Source: Prostheceraeus crozeri (Eukaryota > Platyhelminthes > Polycladida > Euryleptidae). Taken from it: 64,000 nt of DNA. The stretch spans positions 124,001 through 188,000 of the forward strand of contig CAJQUW010012520.1 of assembly GCA_907163375.1 (NCBI GenBank), written 5' to 3'. Under the pieces are notes generated by a model, which saw only the letters and a list, made by a program, of their open reading frames with translations, ran no database searches and was not told where the DNA came from. A program made the position numbers and the translations under genes. Positions 11,518 to 23,141 of the stretch are shown one piece after another (within the stretch, counting starts at the first letter, position 1; each line of letters begins with the position of its first letter).

Positions 11518-13640
11518 CAGAGGTGGAGTGCTCGTGTATGGATAATGTTAAGGTGTTGATAACAATCTAGAGATTCGAATGATTGAGAGGATGGATGCTG
11601 TCCTACAGAGAGTTGATGCTCTATCAACAAAGTTGGAATATGTTGAAAAGTCTTTGGCATCATTAGAAGAAGCTCAAAAGCAGCGTAAAATTGAGATCAA
11701 TAATATTTACAAATCTCTATCTGTGATATCTGACCGAAGTAATTTGGTTTTGGAAGAGGTTGAAGCACGTGAATTTCGAAGACCAAACCTTATAGATCAG
11801 TGGCATAGTTGAGAAGGATCATGGGACGCTGGAACAACGGAAATTGCATGATGCTAACACAATAAATACTAATATTGAGGATTTAGAACTTCAAAATGTA
11901 TCAATTTCCCATATTCTACGTATTGGAAAATCCAGTTCAGTCCGGCCACGTTTATTGAAAGTGATTTGTGCTGACCAAGTCTCAAAGCATAAATTACTGG
12001 GGGCTGGCAAAATAAGGGCTGGTTGAGAGATGAACAATTACAAGATGGTATTCATTTATCCGGATCTCACGCCTCTTCAGCAAGAACATCAAAAATTTCT
12101 AAGATCTAAAGTGAAAAGAAGGAGAAATAAAGGTGAACAAGTGAAGATATATCGCGGGAAAATTGTAAATATGGCGTCCAGTCAACAGAATTTTTGTTAG
12201 AGTTTTTAGATAGAGGACGATACGATTTGCTTTCAATTTGGTTAGCGAACGTTTGTTCTGTTTCTCCGAAAATCAACGAAATCCGTACAACGATTCTCTT
12301 GAAAAATGTTGATATCTTTGTTTGTTGTGAGACTTGGCTACATCCCAACATAGATAATGAGTCAATCAAAGTTCAAGCGTTTTCTTGTATTCGAACTGAC
12401 ATAATAAATCGCATTGGAGGTGGAGTGGCGATATGGATTCGTGACTCTATTCCACATAGAAAGGTAGAGGTAACTTCCAAGTTGGAGTTTGAGTTTGTTT
12501 TTCTGCTGCTTCCGACAACAAAGATAATTTTTCTTGTCGCTTATATCCGTCCAGTTTCAGCTATTCGTGATCGGGAATATTTGAATTATTTCACCATCAG
12601 TAAAACTGATAAATTGTTGAGCAAGCACTACGATTTTGATGTTGTTATCTGTGGAGATTTGAATCGTGTCGATGTGACTGCCATCTCACAGCATTTAACC
12701 TTGATAAATTTGAATTGCAAAATCACATACGGAAGTGATGAATTAGACTACATTTTGCTCTCTGAAAATTTGTCGAATCATTATACTGTAGAAAATTGTG
12801 CACCCACTGATGTATCTAAGGTACCCCATTCGTCCCTCATGGTAAGACCGAATAATGTAAATAGTAATACAACTTTTTGTACAATTCGAAAAGTGTATGA
12901 TTTGCGTCAGTCATTCCTGCGTAACTTTATGTCCTCCTTGAAAAAGATTGACTGGTCTTTTGTGTATGATGGATCCATAACTCTTGACATGAAATGTTAT
13001 TATTTTCACAAAATTTTACAGTTGTTGACAGATGAGTGTATAACAACAACCTTAGTAGAACAATCGCCCAAGGATAAGCCTTGGATGAATTCTATAGTTA
13101 AATCCCTTATCAACAGAAGGTGGGATGCTTTTCGTCGGGTGATTTCGCTGTATATAAACATTTAAAGTTGAAAGTCCGATCGGAAATCCAAAGAGCCAAA
13201 TATTTGTGGACTCAGAAAAGTATTCGTGAAAATGTATGGACAGCAGTTAAAACTACTATTGGAACACGTGATCACAATCCCATCCACAAAATCGTGTCTA
13301 AATATGAAAGCCTCCAGGATGGCATCGAATATATCAATCGATCCTTGGCCTCGCATTTTCAAAAATGCTTGCGATTTGAGGTAGATGCTGGACCTTCTGA
13401 AACTTTCTGCGTCGATGAAAGGACAGTGTTCTTCCTACTTGATAAACTCAAAGGAAACATGTCGTCCTACGATATTCCGAATGTGCTGTATAAGATAGCG
13501 GCCCCTCTCATTGCTAAGACATTGTCTCATCTCTACAATTTATCATTTAATGAAAGTGCTGTTTCACTCGTTTGGAAATGTTGTGCAGTGACTCCCATAC
13601 CCAAAGTCTCCAATCCTTCCCTATATGATATGATATGAGG
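11518..13640 (+). mobile_element. CR1/jockey-like LINE lacking most of its RT
   Basis: A coiled-coil ORF1-like piece (11579-11812: MIERMDAVLQRVDALSTKLE) and a second piece (11844-12026) precede a long frame at 12194-13165. That frame is an apurinic-type endonuclease: NVCSVSPKINEI, CCETWL with the catalytic Glu, GGGVAIWIRDS, VVICGDLNRVDV (GDFN box) and DYILLS. The final SDH box is degenerate (VPHSSL). A third frame (13120-13638) carries the linker and the first RT block (LDKLKGNMSSYDIPNVLYKI, VTPIPK), then homology stops. The RT palm is absent. LINE copies usually lose their 5' end, so loss of the 3' half implies a later deletion or rearrangement. The minisatellite begins about 200 bp further on. 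Confidence 0.85.
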
Positions 13641-13842
13641 GAGGTTTTGTGAATCAAAATTTCCTGACGTGTATGATGAGTTTCATAATGTACGAGCAAT
13701 AATATATCCAACACACAGTAGAACAAGTGGAATTGTTTACTTCAAAATGTACGGTGTCGGAGAGGGGACCTGCTAAATAGTCAAAAAACGTAGCAAGGAA
13801 ACATGAATCACGTAGCGGGTAAACAACATAATAAGTAACCCA

Positions 13843-14110
13843 CTGATCACTCGAGGGGCCCACTCATCGTCAGAGGGGCCCCATTGATCACTAGAGGGGC
13901 CACTCATCGTCAGGGGGCTTACTCAACGTCAGAGGGACTCCCATTGATCGTCAGAGGGGCCCACTGATCACTGGAGGGGCCACTCACCGTCAGGGGGGCC
14001 CATTGATCGTCAGAGGGGCCCACCGATCACTTGAGGGGCCCACTGATCGTCAGCTCAGAGGGGCCCATTGATCAACAGAGGGGGCCCACTGATCGTCAGA
14101 AAGTGAAATA
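13843..14110. repeat. GC-rich minisatellite, about 20-bp unit
   Basis: Roughly a dozen imperfect units of GAGGGGCCCACTGATCGTCA type, with variants such as ATTGATCA and CACTCATCG. It stands out against the AT-rich surroundings and adjoins the truncated LINE. Confidence 0.9.
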
Positions 14111-14139
14111 TGGATAATATCAATTGTAACAACTTGTGA

Positions 14140-14215
14140 TCAGAGGGGTCTCATAAGCAACGCATCATGAAGATGCTGTCTTAAGAAGGGATCATGCGTT
14201 GCTTAGCCCCCATCT
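14140..14215. repeat. Imperfect hairpin next to the minisatellite
   Basis: AAGCAACGCATCATGA and, about 20 bases on, ATCATGCGTTGCTT can pair as a stem of about 12 bp. It lies just beyond the tandem array. No function is assigned. Confidence 0.5.
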
Positions 14216-14259
14216 TAGGGGCCCACGTACCTTACCCCCTACCCCTTAACCCCTCCAAT

Positions 14260-16137
14260 TTCATTACATTTTCTGGTGAATCTCAGTAATGACCCAGATG
14301 GCCGTAAAAAAATCCGGAATTCCGGATAAATCCGGAAGATTCTCTTCCCTGAATTAAGTGGAGGAATATGAAATTGATCGAGGATCTATATCAAGTTTCA
14401 CAATTATTGCAAGCTTCCTTGTGAATATCAACTAACTTGATAACAGAACTACTTACTTCCGTTTAATCAGTAATAAGTAAATGATTTCATATTAACAATT
14501 GCAACTCAATAATTGAAATGAAAATCAGTATCCATTCCACGGTATGCGAGCGAACGAATTTTCTACGCTCGCTCAACGCTCAATGAGAGAATTTACTGAA
14601 GTGCACGCACATTCACAACCCTCAGTATCTCTCAAGATGGTGAGTCCGCAACAGCTCGTTGCACCCGGGTCCTTAACGCAAAGCTACTACCTTCTTCCGT
14701 CTTTGCAATCAACTTCTTGATGGCTCTTAACGCTTTTAACACAGTCCTTCACAAGAAGAGATTTCCTAACCGATGAAGCAACGAAACCACGGCATCCCAC
14801 TTCAAAGGACATAAGCTCATTTTTCCGCCGCTGCTTCAGAATTCCTTCGACAAGTTCTTCATACTATACCTTCAGCAAGTATTACCAGGGAACGGTTAGC
14901 TTGCACACGATCATCCTCTTCCCTATAGCGTTGATCAACACTAGATCAGGTCGTTGATCAGACAGGGATAATTTATCTGGCAGCTGTCTATCCACTAGAA
15001 CTTCCCACCTCCGTGGAACAGATCGAGACAAAAGAGGAGACCTTAGTATCTTTGTTTGACCAATCCGCATAAAGTCATTTCCCGTAAATAAACTCATAAT
15101 ATAATGTATCATCCTTTTGCATATGACGCTCTCTTATGCTTATAATCATCGAAGGCGCTTAAGATAACACATTAATATATTATGAGTATATTTTTATTTT
15201 CTTTACTTAAAGTCATGAAATCTTGCTTATTCAGCGGTTAATGCGGAATATCAGCATTGCGGCGGTATTTTGCTTTCTTACGGCTTGATAGAAGATAGAA
15301 TATGCAAAAAGCCAAAATGTCGAAAAATTAAAGAAACTCAATTTGAAGACAATCCTTAGTTCCCCAAAATGCGAATCGTTTTCTAGTTCTTAAGATGTAA
15401 CATTGTTGACATGATGGTTTCATTCACTGACATAGTCTGTCCTCTCTTTTCGAAGGAACACAGCAAATCAGAAGGGCATGTCAACGCAACAATCAATGGG
15501 AGAAGAGGTGCGCGTTCACAGTCAATGACTTGTTATGGGTGCACCATGAACCCCATCATGGTCATTTTACTGGAGCCAATGCTTAGCAGATACATGTATG
15601 CACTGTGTATGCATTGCATATAATCAATATCAGCAATTTTCATTTTCAACGCAGTTATATGATCCAGAAACATTTTTCTTGTTTTCTATGATTGAGTGTA
15701 CTAAAAATATAACGCCTGTATGCACTAATGTTTTTTATGAATATACACCAAAATACATGCATATTCAACCGAAGTTTTTCGGTGATAATAAGAATTTTCA
15801 AAATAATTTGCTTGCAATTAGAGTAATAGAGCAGAAATTAAATCCATCTTACTTAGAATGATCACGTATAAGCTTTATTGTCAAAAATAGTCTATGAACC
15901 TTGACGTTAAATGTAGCCTACAGTCCTAATAAATTGCCCTATTAAGTTACTCTTTTACTGATTTAAAAAGGAACAAGATTTGTGTTGAACATGAAAAGCA
16001 ATATCAAATTAAGATATATAGCCAAGTAGTACGTAATTTATCAGGTCTCTTCTAGCCTAAAGACTATCGAGTAATAGGTATTATGATTGTAGTATCAAAT
16101 GAAATAATATCCACAAACCAATTGTGAACTTTCTATG
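14260..16137. other. intronic stretch, nothing recognised
   Basis: No confident gene or element. A short run of ATCCGGAAT/ATCCGGAAG repeats lies near 14310-14340 and may be a decayed transposon end. Confidence 0.3.
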
Positions 16138-16340
16138 GTTCCGTGGTACAGTGGTTAAGTGCTTGGCCTAGCGATCTTCTGGTCCAGAGGTTGAGCACCG
16201 AAAGTGTCTTTGGAAGTCGTCAGGAAGGGCATCCGGACTAGAAGATCACAACGCTCCAGATTAAAGTCTGACTTTGTTGGTGCCGTCCAAGCCCCAGTAT
16301 GGGAGAGTGACGTTAAACCATCATTTTTTATGACGATAAA
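16138..16340 (+). mobile_element. tRNA-derived SINE with RTE-like tail
   Basis: The head resembles Pol III box A (TGGTACAGTGGTTAAGTG) and, about 30 bases later, a degenerate box B (AGAGGTTGAGCACC). The body contains GGAAGGGCATCCGG and ends GGGAGAGTGACGTTAAACCA before an A/T-rich tail, a 3' end shared by RTE-mobilised SINEs in many invertebrates. This suggests mobilisation by an RTE-type LINE, and an RTE-like fragment lies 1.2 kb downstream. Confidence 0.7.
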
Positions 16341-16506
16341 ATAAAAAAGCGGTATAGAGCGGAATTTATATATAGCAGCAGTGGAATTAGCGCTTAAGAG
16401 CGGCGGAATCTCCTTGTGCTTGGAACCAACCTAGCAGAGATGTTCGGTTGATATTGTCCAGGTATTGACAGAAGCCGCCAGCTTTTGACAGATAATATAT
16501 TCGCAA

Positions 16507-17095
16507 ACATGTTTCAGTAGGCAAGCTGCCATCATTAGTGACAACGATCAATAAACAATGATGCAATATATTTTTTTGTATAGAATACCAAGTGCAAAAG
16601 ATCGATTAATATATTTCAAGACAAAATGACAGTTAAAATCAGAACACAAGGCATTGCGTCCCCTCTAAGTCGTGTGTTGACGCGGAACTGATGTTAATCA
16701 GAGGAACATGACTTAATAACATGCAGTGTGAGACATGGACGGTAAGTGGACAGCAATCAATGCTAATGCCATGGCAACCGAAGGCCAATCACAAACTGCT
16801 TCTGGGCGCACAGGTCAGGAGCAATCGCTTGAATGGCAAGAGCCTCCATGAAACAGAGCACACTTCTCATTAAGATTAACACCAGTTCCGCGTCAACACA
16901 CGACTTAGAGCGGACGAAAGGCCTCGTGTTCTGATTTTAGCTCTCACTGTCTTGAAATATATTAATCGGTCCTTTGCACTTGGTTTTCTATACCAACAGT
17001 GCAGCGAGTCACATTTCTTCAAGATGCAACATCTACAAGATTGATCGTTGTCACTGATGATGGCATCTTGTTTACTGAAACATGTTTGGGAATAC
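16507..17095. repeat. Inverted pair of a retroelement 3' region
   Basis: Arms at about 16507-16700 and 16868-17095 are inverted copies of each other, roughly 85-90% alike by eye over the matching blocks. Each contains CCAAGTGCAAA, ATTAATATATTTCAAGAC, a GTGTTGACGCGGAACTG block, and an outer block with GATGGCA and GAAACATGTTTG. The spacer is about 170 bp. The outer block resembles the 3' terminal hairpin of Penelope-like elements. The short ORFs here are by-products of the repeat. Confidence 0.8.
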
Positions 17096-17499
17096 ATTAC
17101 TTGTCCAGGTACTTCAGCACTGACATTTGTAACCCTGATGACGGTCAGTCAATGGAAACGTGTACCAACTTCACAAGCTTTTCACTCCTGTCTCTCGAGC
17201 AATCAAAAGAAGCTCGCCTACCAGATCTAAAGGCACGACAGTGATGACAGTGACCTACTTTTCTGTGGCTTAAATTTCATCCCAGACTACTCAACAATTT
17301 CACGCAATCAGTTGAGAATATCTGAGACACCCCTGGAGTCATCCTATATGACTGTCAAATCGTCCATGAAAACGTTCATATTGTTGCAGATAACCATTTC
17401 CATGATCAGGACTAACAGGATGGGAAAAACAGGGTACGACGATCTACTTGTATGGCAGTTCTCCACTTCGCTCGGTTGCTTGAATCTCCGTAGGAGTAC

Positions 17500-18480
17500 T
17501 TCGACAGTCTTTGATGTTATCGCTTCATGATTTCTTTGAATGTCTACCAGGTGGGCGACCATCCACTTGCGATTTCTGCACGCACTTTACCCATCATTGG
17601 CATTCGTCTTTCCTCTCCACATGTCCACACCATCTTAGTCGACATCTTCTTTTGGTGTCACCGACAGGCTCCAGGCACGTTCTTCTGAGCTCTTCATTGG
17701 AAATGCGGTCGCGAGAGGAGACTCAGCACATCCAACGGAACATCCTCATGTCGTTCATTTCAAGTAGCCTCAAACACTGATGACATGGCTCAAATCTCGC
17801 TGCCATACAAAATGCTGCTGCGCACACATGACTAGTAGATAACTATCTTCATCGAAAGTGCAGTTGCTCTGAATGTCAAAAAGGGTGCCATTTCACGAAA
17901 CCTGCACCAACCGTTGCGGATCCCTGTCTTGACTGTCGCACTTGCTCCTCCGCTAGCATCAATGACATCACCGAGGTAGAGAAAAGTATTCAATACTTCG
18001 TAGCTTCCCTGTTAAACCTTGAATAGATCTGATCATCGTCTCCAAATGATGGAGTTTTGCCGGTCTTCATTTCCCCTTTACACCAACGGTCGACGAATGT
18101 AGTTGCTGCGGATGACAGGCAGCCCACAATGTCACTGCAACGTTTGTGAGCCCGAAATTGACATCTTGCACACCTCATTGAATTTGAACCCAACCATTTT
18201 TGGCACACTGCAAATGACCAGAAGGTTCTGTCTCTCCCTTTCCGGGGTGTGATAGCACTACCCACGTGCTGCACGCATGTCTTGCTTGAGTTCACTATCA
18301 GGCCTTTACTGTGTATAGCGCCTTTTCAAGATGACAGTTTGCCAACAAGCTCTTCCTCACTATCTGACACCAGGATGAAATCATCACCAAAGAAAGCCTC
18401 CCACCATACGGAAATTTCCAAATGTTGATAAACAGCATGACTTCTGCATCGATACTTTATATAACAGATAAACGCAAGCA
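17500..18480 (-). mobile_element. RTE-like LINE fragment with a zinc-binding insert
   Basis: Reading leftward, the minus strand gives an RT catalytic box (AFFGDDFILVSDSEEELVGK, in place of the usual F-A-D-D), then KGLIVNSSKT, then a cysteine cluster (FAVCQKWLGSNSMRCARC, AHKRC, DRWCKG). Next come a segment like DVIDASGGASA, FRATALSMKIVIY, and MRMFRWMC followed by ELRRTCLEPVGDTKRRCRLR and WCGHVERKD. This order is familiar from invertebrate RTE-type RT proteins, in which a PHD-like CxxC...CxxC...H...C insert follows the RT palm. The fragment covers the C-terminal part of ORF2 and has several breaks. It lies in the intron between exons 5 and 6, in the host gene's orientation. Confidence 0.75.
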
Positions 18481-18489
18481 CCTCATCCG

Positions 18490-19188
18490 TCTATTATTCG
18501 GCAAGACGCGCATGCCATGAGCATGCCGTCTCGATAAATGAACAGAAAAAAGTGAGCGAATTGACTACTTTCAGTGAACAAAGTGGCTTAGTGAAAAACT
18601 AAAATGTACGGCTAACTGAGTGGACTAAGAAAACTGCAAATGAGCGAGGCGCTGAATGAACTACAAAGATGACCTTGTTTGAACCCACTATCTAGTGCAG
18701 TCTGTCTCTACCGTTCTTCTATGTCCTCTATCAGCTAAAGCTGTCATATTTGCAACTGGGCAAACGGCAACCCAGTACCATATGTCACCTTTTCATCGCT
18801 TCTGTGTTCCATGTTTGCATCATTTCTGAGTCATCCATCCTGTATTCACTTTTTCAAAACATACCAGATACACTATATATGCATGCACACCTGCCTGAAA
18901 ATGAGGCTGAAAACTATCGCATAGTTTTACATGTAACAGCAAATCTCATTGATTCCTCCGATATACATAAATTGTCCGAATAAAATTTGGATTTACGTGG
19001 AATAGTGAACAGTGTGGTATCTGTGTTCTATAAAGGTGACATAGAACTACCTTTCACTAACTTAGTCTTTCTAAAATAAATCAGTGCAGTAAGAATAAGA
19101 AACAAATGTCACCTGTCAATAGACGCGGTTGCAACTAGTAATTATATAACACAAAAGCCTTTTTTGGTGAAAAATTGAAGGAACTTAC
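18490..19188. other. intronic stretch, nothing recognised
   Basis: No gene or repeat that I can support. Confidence 0.3.
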
Positions 19189-19323
19189 AATCCCTTTCAG
19201 AAGAATGTTCTTTATCCCTTTCCATATCTTCATCGTTTTCCGGACGATCGAAGCCATCCATATTGACACAGAATTCTTCGCCGAGGGCTGGAGCTGAATC
19301 TCCTGATCCCGCAAGATCCCAAC
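19189..19323 (-). CDS. Exon 5 of the minus-strand gene
   Basis: A 135-bp exon with acceptor TTTGACTTTCAACAG and donor GTAAGTT. The frame is set by exon 4: its single G plus the first two bases GT make Gly. The exon then reads WDLAGSGDSAPALGEEFCVN and MDGFDRPENDEDMERDKEH, and leaves one T for exon 6. This acidic, disordered frame is not the longest ORF in the interval, which is a shadow in another frame. It is preferred because both junctions and phases fit. Confidence 0.85.
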
Positions 19324-19329
19324 CTGTTG

Positions 19330-20560
19330 AAAGTCAAACAAATGCCTGAAGGTTGGAGACTGCCTATCTGTATGGTAAAATATAAACTTAAAAATACGTT
19401 AAATGAATATGAGGCTTTCAATTTCTAGAAATGAACTGTACAATGTACATTCATGAATCTAGCGTAGATTAGCCCCTACCTCCATTACTATTTGTTCTAT
19501 CCAATTTATAAATTTAGCTCAAACTAGATAAAGTTTGTTAGTATATAGTACCACACAACACAGGCCTGTAGGCATGTATTCCGGTTCATGAAAGTGTCAC
19601 CTCAATACTTCTTCTATGTCTCTTACTGAAGCTGCTTGATAACAAATTTAGGCCCACCCTCTAAAAAATATGTTCCACGTTGAACAGCATTAACAAATGT
19701 AACCAAAGCACTTCAATTTGAAATTGCTGCTTATTTCCTTGTAGAGTGTAATATTCAATGTATAAAAAATAAAGCATGTTACACAGACGGCGAATGGAGT
19801 ATTTATTGTACAGTAATATATTCATATAAATGTATTTATCAACAAAAGATGCAAAATAGTTTTCTCATCTTTGCGAAAATATTAGATCAGATAATAACTG
19901 AATTAGCATAACCTGATCTTCTAAAGGTCGATGATTCCAATTTATTCGGCTCCGACCGCACTCTTAAGCGCTTTCGGTGATATCAAGTGCGTGATTTAGA
20001 AACTTATGAGCTAAAAAGGCCTGATGTCTCCTCACTTAGGTTTATTTCTTTAATCTCAGCAAAACGTCCAATCGCGGTCCCCATAAGTTGCTGATCGAGA
20101 GTAGAGTCTAGGCCTACATTCAATATTTATGTCACTTACACTCTTGCCAAATGATGATACTTTTTGTTTCAAGAGCTGATTGATCAATTACGGCTCATGT
20201 CTTCTGCCAGCTACGATGGCTGAGTTAGTCTTATAGTAGCGAATCTCAAAATCGCGAAAACGCCCACGTCACTTAAAAGGATGGACCACGAACCACATTT
20301 AACATTTTTACATGAAACTAGCATGCCATGATTCAGTCAGAGACTCTTGCAAAAAGTGCTATCGTCACCGGTACCTGGTTGCTAAACTAACCGCAATAAT
20401 CAATACCGGGATTTTTGCTCTGTCATCCACGCAGGTGCCCCAATAACGAAGGGTTTTGACACCCTAATAAAATCTAGGAGCTGGGCCATTCATGCCAATA
20501 CTAATTCAGCCGATGTCGAGCATACCACCAGAAAAATTGACCTGACGTCTTTTGGGTGGT
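19330..20560. other. intronic stretch, nothing recognised
   Basis: AT-rich sequence in the 11.8-kb intron 4, with no coding signal or clear repeat. Confidence 0.3.
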
Positions 20561-20906
20561 CTGCCTGGGGTTACTTAGGTGGTCTCTTTCTCTTCGTTTC
20601 TTTCTCCTATATTCTTCTATTTTTTCTTTAAGTCGTGCGACAACAGAGTAAGGAGACGCTGGTAGGTTTGGTAAATTGGAAGCCGGCAGCTGAATCTCGG
20701 CACTAGATGTCTGCAGTCGTCGGAAATTTATGTTCTCCGCGTGCTGTGCTGCTCTTGTCTCTCCCGCTCTCGTTCTTGAATCAATCAGTGTTATTTCATT
20801 GGTCAGTGTTGGTTATTCATCGGAAATTGTCGCATCATTCGATTCCTTACAATCTCATCGCTACCGTCAATTGACTGCTTTTCATCTTTGTCGTGGAGAT
20901 TTACTG

Positions 20907-23141
20907 CAGGCCTGTGATTAGCCTATGAAAAAAATTGAGGATTTTTTGTGAAAAATTTGGGGAAATTCACGGAGCCTAATATGATAATTGCAAGAACTAC
21001 AAATTTTAGCACGGATTTTGGGCCAAACTTCAAATAATGAAAGTCACAACGAAGAAGGTAACCCAAGGGTTGACCACACCACACTTTTTGAAGTTGTGTA
21101 TATTGCAAAGGAATACTGACTTAGTCATCATCACTTCCCGCGTTGTTACGAAATCAATTTGTTGCCTCAAGTATTATCTGCTTAGAATGTGTCGAACAGA
21201 GGATGTCAGATCAAGCTGCTGATATCGCTCTGCTTCACGCTATCGTCTCCAATTCAATGATGCTTGTCAGATTTGTATACTGTAATTTTTTGAATGTAGG
21301 ATATATCCTCAACCACATGCATCTGGGGCTTTGCAACGATTAATTTTTACGGACTTTAGACAAATTTGGGAGGAGAGTAATCCATAAGTATAGAAAGCTT
21401 AAAATCGTTGACGGAATGCTTGTGACTTAAAAAAAGTCAGTAATTTATCATGAAGGATACGCCACATTACACATTAATTTACTTTATGCTACACAAGTTT
21501 TGGTGGGTTTTGTTTACTTGTTAGCGTTTGATCATATCGCTCCGATCTACATTCAAATGAACATGAATTCTCTCATACAACACAAAACAAGTGTCGGGAA
21601 CAGGCTTGCCAGTTGAGTTGTTGGTCTCATACAGGCAAAGAGTGAAAGATTATCACCTCTATTCGCATGAAGTTGCGCCGAGATATTGACGTCCACATCT
21701 TGCAGTAGACCCAGGTTGAAAATCTACCAACCCAGTACTATATGGTTCAATGTCTTAATTAATCTAAGTTCACATACAGCGATAAGCAATGTGTGCACTA
21801 ATTTCACACCAACCTGTGTTCAGCAAATTATGAAAACGATCTATACGTGAATAATTCATCCAGGTTAAAATTTCGGTCGGCAGACCCTGGAAAATGTAGC
21901 TGCAAAAGACTCATGAGATAGCAGAGCTTCATACGCTGCAAACCCCCGCACGCTAGTGACCACGAGGCATGTAGACACTAAATTTAGGGACATCCGCTTT
22001 ACCCCGTCGAATGTGTTCATATTCAGCAGAAATAAAATGGAAGAGAGTGAGTGAAACAAACGCGTCAGTTGACAAGAGCACTGAAATCCAAGTGGGCTGG
22101 GCTACCGATCTGTTATCATATAATGGATATGGAAGATCGGTATCCTTACGTTCTTTAAGAAGTACAGGCATGCATTTAGCAGCCATATAGTCGCAGAAAC
22201 ATATAAAGAAGGTTGTGACAAAGGTCAAGATAATTAATGAAAATAATTGAATGTGCATTATATTGTTGGAATTCTAAGCAATATTATGAAGTTAGAAGTA
22301 AAAAATTGCAGTGTTCAAATATACAATTTCTGTAGGTTGATCGCAGTGTTTTACTCATTAAATACGTGAAAGCATTTAATGAGTGAGTTCGACAGACAAT
22401 AACTTCGGACAACTTCTCTACTTAGCAAAATACGTCCTGACGAACCGGAACATCTGCAGCCCTGTAGCTTGCAGAAATGAAAACGACATTCAACGTATTC
22501 AACGTAACAAAGTGCGTCAAGGCAACAAAATTAAAAATACAAGCTAACGACTGGTTAATTGTGCTAAATATGACATGGCTAAAAGAAAATCATTATATCC
22601 TAAAATGTCTAGAAATTTAAAAATACTTACTAGAAGGACAAGCAACGGTTCTCCTCTCCTATGTGGAATGAATTGGTGAGTAAGTCGCTCTTTTCAAAAT
22701 TATGTTTATCACTTATATATTGAAAAGATTCTATTTAACAGTCTGCCCATTCAGATGATAAAAGGACAGGTCTGTTTCCAATCAAAATATCAGATCTAGC
22801 TAGCACAGTGGGATTACGCTATCTAAAATCTAACAAGTGTGTGAAAGAAAAATCATTAAGTTATAAATCATGAGAGAAGAAAAAGAAAAGAAATAAATCA
22901 TGAGTGATTCATGATTAGCAGCATGGATGTAGGGTGCATGTTACAGGATTCTATCTTAGCTTCTTGTTTGGAAGTTTACATATCATCGCCATTCGCCAAA
23001 AAACAATACATTATCCGACATTTAGTCTGTAGTGTGTCGTTTTTGAGGAATTTCTCATAGTTAAGCTATATTTGAGGAATTTTTGAGGATTTGAGGAGCA
23101 ATAAACAAATTTGAGGAATTTGAGGAGTAATCACAGGCCTG
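20907..23141. mobile_element. hAT-like non-autonomous DNA transposon with TIR and TSD
   Basis: The termini are perfect 14-bp inverted repeats, CAGGCCTGTGATTA at 20907-20920 and TAATCACAGGCCTG at 23128-23141. They are flanked by a direct repeat TTTACTG (20900-20906 and 23142-23148). The CAG start and a 7-bp (probably decayed 8-bp) duplication point to the hAT superfamily. No transposase-like ORF is present in the 2,235 bp. About 1.1 kb of its right half recurs as a partial copy at 10822-11517; relative to that copy this one carries about 370 extra bases (22485-22858). It interrupts the 5' part of the LINE that continues at 23.2 kb. Confidence 0.85.

Noticed and set aside
11844-12026. Independent host gene upstream of the 12.2-kb endonuclease
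   Set aside because: Position, orientation and sequence type fit the ORF1 end of the same LINE.
17050-17090. Hammerhead ribozyme in the 16.5-17.1 kb inverted repeat (CTGATGA then GAAAC)
   Set aside because: The conserved boxes are present in one arm, but the sequence between them does not pair as stem II, and the other arm has CTAATGA.
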